Source: Zhenhengia yiwuensis
GTDB taxonomy: Bacteria > Bacillota > Clostridia > Lachnospirales > Cellulosilyticaceae
DNA length: 39,828 bases
Assembly: GCF_014384995.1 (NCBI RefSeq)
Contig: NZ_JACRSY010000029.1
Location: 1 to 39,828 of the forward strand
Direction: 5' to 3'
The notes under the pieces: model-generated
Told to the model about the DNA's origin: nothing
The model's input: the letters and a program-made list of their open reading frames with translations, nothing else
The model's database searches: none
Part shown: in pieces, positions 38,446-39,828 of the stretch
How positions within the stretch are numbered: position 1 is the first letter of the stretch
How the letters are laid out: each line of letters starts with the position of its first letter
Position numbers and translations under genes: made by a program

Positions 38446-39201
38446 ATGTTAAAACCACCAATTCCACGTATGGGTGGAAAGTCTAGATTAAGAAGAACTA
38501 TCTTAGAAAGAATACCAGAACATACTTGTTATGTAGAGCCATTCTTTGGTGCAGGTTGGGTTTATTTTGGGAAAGAGCCTAGCAAGGTAGAAGTAATCAA
38601 TGATATTGATAAAGAACTTATCAATATGTTTCGTATGATTAAATATCATGCTCCAGAAATCGAAAGGGTACTAGAGTATGAGTTTTCAGGACGGGATATG
38701 TTTGAGGAATATAAGCACTGTACAGTTGAGTATCTTACAGAGATTCAAAGAGCAGTACGTTTTCTATATCTTATCTCACAAAGCTTTGCTGGAAAAGGTG
38801 AAACATTTGGTTATGGAACAACAAGTAAACCAGCACCACAGATATTTTATCAAGGTGTACTAGGCAATATAAAAGAAAGACTTAGAAATACATATGTTGA
38901 GAATAAAAGCTTTGAGGATATTATTAAAAGATATGATAGACCTCATAGCTTTTTCTTTTGTGATCCACCCTATTTTGAGACTGCAGGCTATGGAAATGAG
39001 TTTGGCCAAAAGGAGCATCTTTTATTAAGAGATACTTTAGCAGATATTAAAGGGAAGTTTATGGTGACAATCAATGACCATCCTCAGGTGAGAAGATGGT
39101 ACAAGGACTTTAATGTTGAAGAAGTAAAAGTAGCTTACTCAGTATCAAAAGAGCAAAAGTCTAGAAAAGAGTATGGAGAACTGATTATCACAAATTATTA
39201 G
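38446..39201 (+). CDS. dam: Phage DNA adenine methylase (D12 class)
   Basis: This 251-residue N6-adenine methyltransferase has the AdoMet-binding PFFGAGW motif (32-38) and the catalytic DPPY at 173-176, in the order of the D12/Dam class. It begins PPIPRMGGKSRL, which is typical of phage copies. It may protect phage DNA from host restriction or regulate packaging. TGGAGG precedes ATG 38446. It is 15 bp before the terminase small-subunit gene. Confidence 0.92.
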   Translation: MLKPPIPRMGGKSRLRRTILERIPEHTCYVEPFFGAGWVYFGKEPSKVEVINDIDKELINMFRMIKYHAPEIERVLEYEFSGRDMFEEYKHCTVEYLTEIQRAVRFLYLISQSFAGKGETFGYGTTSKPAPQIFYQGVLGNIKERLRNTYVENKSFEDIIKRYDRPHSFFFCDPPYFETAGYGNEFGQKEHLLLRDTLADIKGKFMVTINDHPQVRRWYKDFNVEEVKVAYSVSKEQKSRKEYGELIITNY

Positions 39202-39216
39202 AAGGAAGGTGGCGTT

Positions 39217-39657
39217 GTGAAGCTAACATTAAAACAAAAGGCATTTGCAGATTACTATATTCAGACTGGCAACGCCACTGAAGCGGCAATTAAAGCAGGA
39301 TATAGTAAAAAAACAGCCTATTCAATAGGTGAACAAAACTTGAAAAAACTTGAAGTAAAAAAATACATAGATGAGCGACTAGAACAAATATCCTCAGAAA
39401 GAATTGCGGATGCCCAAGAAGTTATGGAATATCTTACAAAGATTATGAGAGGTCAAGACGTTGAAGAAGTTATTGTGGTAGAAGGAGAGGGTGAAGGTTG
39501 TTCTTCAGCTAGAAAGATGGACAAGGCATTAAATCAAAAAGATAGAATTAAAGCAGCAGAGTTGATTGGTAAAAGATATTCAATGTGGACCGATAAAGTA
39601 GAGGCTAATGTACAACAACAGGTGGTGTTCTGTGATGAGAAAGAGCTTGAGGATTAG
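39217..39657 (+). CDS. terS: Terminase small subunit
   Basis: This 146-residue small terminase subunit recognises phage DNA for packaging. The N-terminal HTH pattern (LTLKQKAFADYYIQTGNATE, AAIKAGYSKKTAYSIGEQNL) is typical of the Terminase_2 family, followed by a helical oligomerisation part (NQKDRIKAAELIGKRYSMW). GTG 39217 is the start, with AAGGAAGG upstream. It overlaps the large-subunit gene by 23 bp. Confidence 0.92.
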   Translation: MKLTLKQKAFADYYIQTGNATEAAIKAGYSKKTAYSIGEQNLKKLEVKKYIDERLEQISSERIADAQEVMEYLTKIMRGQDVEEVIVVEGEGEGCSSARKMDKALNQKDRIKAAELIGKRYSMWTDKVEANVQQQVVFCDEKELED

Positions 39658-39828
39658 TTTACCTGAGAAGATAGGAAAAGGATATAAAACATTTTGGAAC
39701 TTTAAAGGTCGTTATAGAGTTTGTAAAGGCTCTAGAGGTTCAAAGAAATCGACTACAACAGCTCAGAATATTATATATAACATGATGAAATATCCTTTAG
39801 CTAATACCCTTGTTGTAAGAAAGGTATT
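39635..39828 (+). CDS. terL: Terminase large subunit (N-terminal part, cut by window edge)
   Basis: Sixty-four codons of the packaging motor ATPase are present. The Walker A-like motif CKGSRGSKKSTT (residues 30-41) follows FWNFKGRYRV, and LANTLVVRKV leads into the next strand, as in PBSX/phage large terminases. ATG 39635 lies within the end of the small-subunit gene. The nuclease domain is outside the window. Confidence 0.9.
   Translation, partial: MRKSLRISLPEKIGKGYKTFWNFKGRYRVCKGSRGSKKSTTTAQNIIYNMMKYPLANTLVVRKV

Overview
The window looks like part of a low-GC Clostridia (Firmicutes) chromosome. The signs are AT-rich DNA, strong GGAGG ribosome binding sites, occasional TTG/GTG starts, a truncated dipicolinate-synthase A-like gene (a spore-former function), a reverse rubrerythrin, and a complete anaerobic purine/uric-acid degradation cluster of the gut-anaerobe type. 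I cannot name the genus.

Layout. (1) 1-2090 is a decayed stretch. It holds the probable end of an IS3-like element at the left edge, a 54-residue orphan ORF, a truncated dpaA-like ORF followed by an HTH fragment with no good start, and a pseudogene with a frameshift and three internal stops. (2) 2099-22224 is the purine/uric-acid island, two divergent operons around a 200-bp control region. The left-pointing operon is ssnA, ygfK, a fused selenium-type xanthine dehydrogenase (xdhD), an 8-oxoguanine/guanine deaminase-like amidohydrolase and a three-subunit molybdenum hydroxylase (xdhA, xdhB, xdhC). The right-pointing operon opens with a YheO-type PAS/HTH regulator, then ygeX, ygeY, ygeW, arcC, an NCS2 xanthine/uracil permease and a hydantoinase/dihydropyrimidinase. 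Together they can import purines, deaminate and redox-process them at molybdenum centres, open the rings, split diaminopropionate, and recover ATP from carbamoyl phosphate through YgeW and ArcC. The last step is inference from family knowledge. (3) 22349-23322 holds a short ssb paralogue and a reverse rubrerythrin.

(4) From about 23.4 kb to the right edge lies a temperate, siphovirus-like prophage that runs off the window. Its order is integrase, ImmA-like protein and CI-like repressor (leftward); an operator region with three matching palindromes and two back-to-back promoters; DUF739 Cro-like protein, Rha/ORF6C antirepressor, excisionase-like HTH and many small early proteins; a Gam-like protein, ERF annealing protein, replisome organizer, DnaC-like loader and RuvC-like resolvase; a leftward accessory ('moron') block at 34.3-37.5 kb; an ArpU-like late regulator; Dam methylase; and terminase small and large subunits (the latter cut by the edge).

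The most unusual part is the accessory block. Four small membrane-protein genes and two paralogous, highly structured putative small RNAs are all on the minus strand. Each has its own promoter of one architecture: a TTTATT-type lead-in, a TTGATT-like -35, exactly 17 bp, and a TATAAT-like -10. Each putative RNA starts at an 11- or 8-bp hairpin and ends in a long stem followed by seven T. I know of no described system matching this arrangement.
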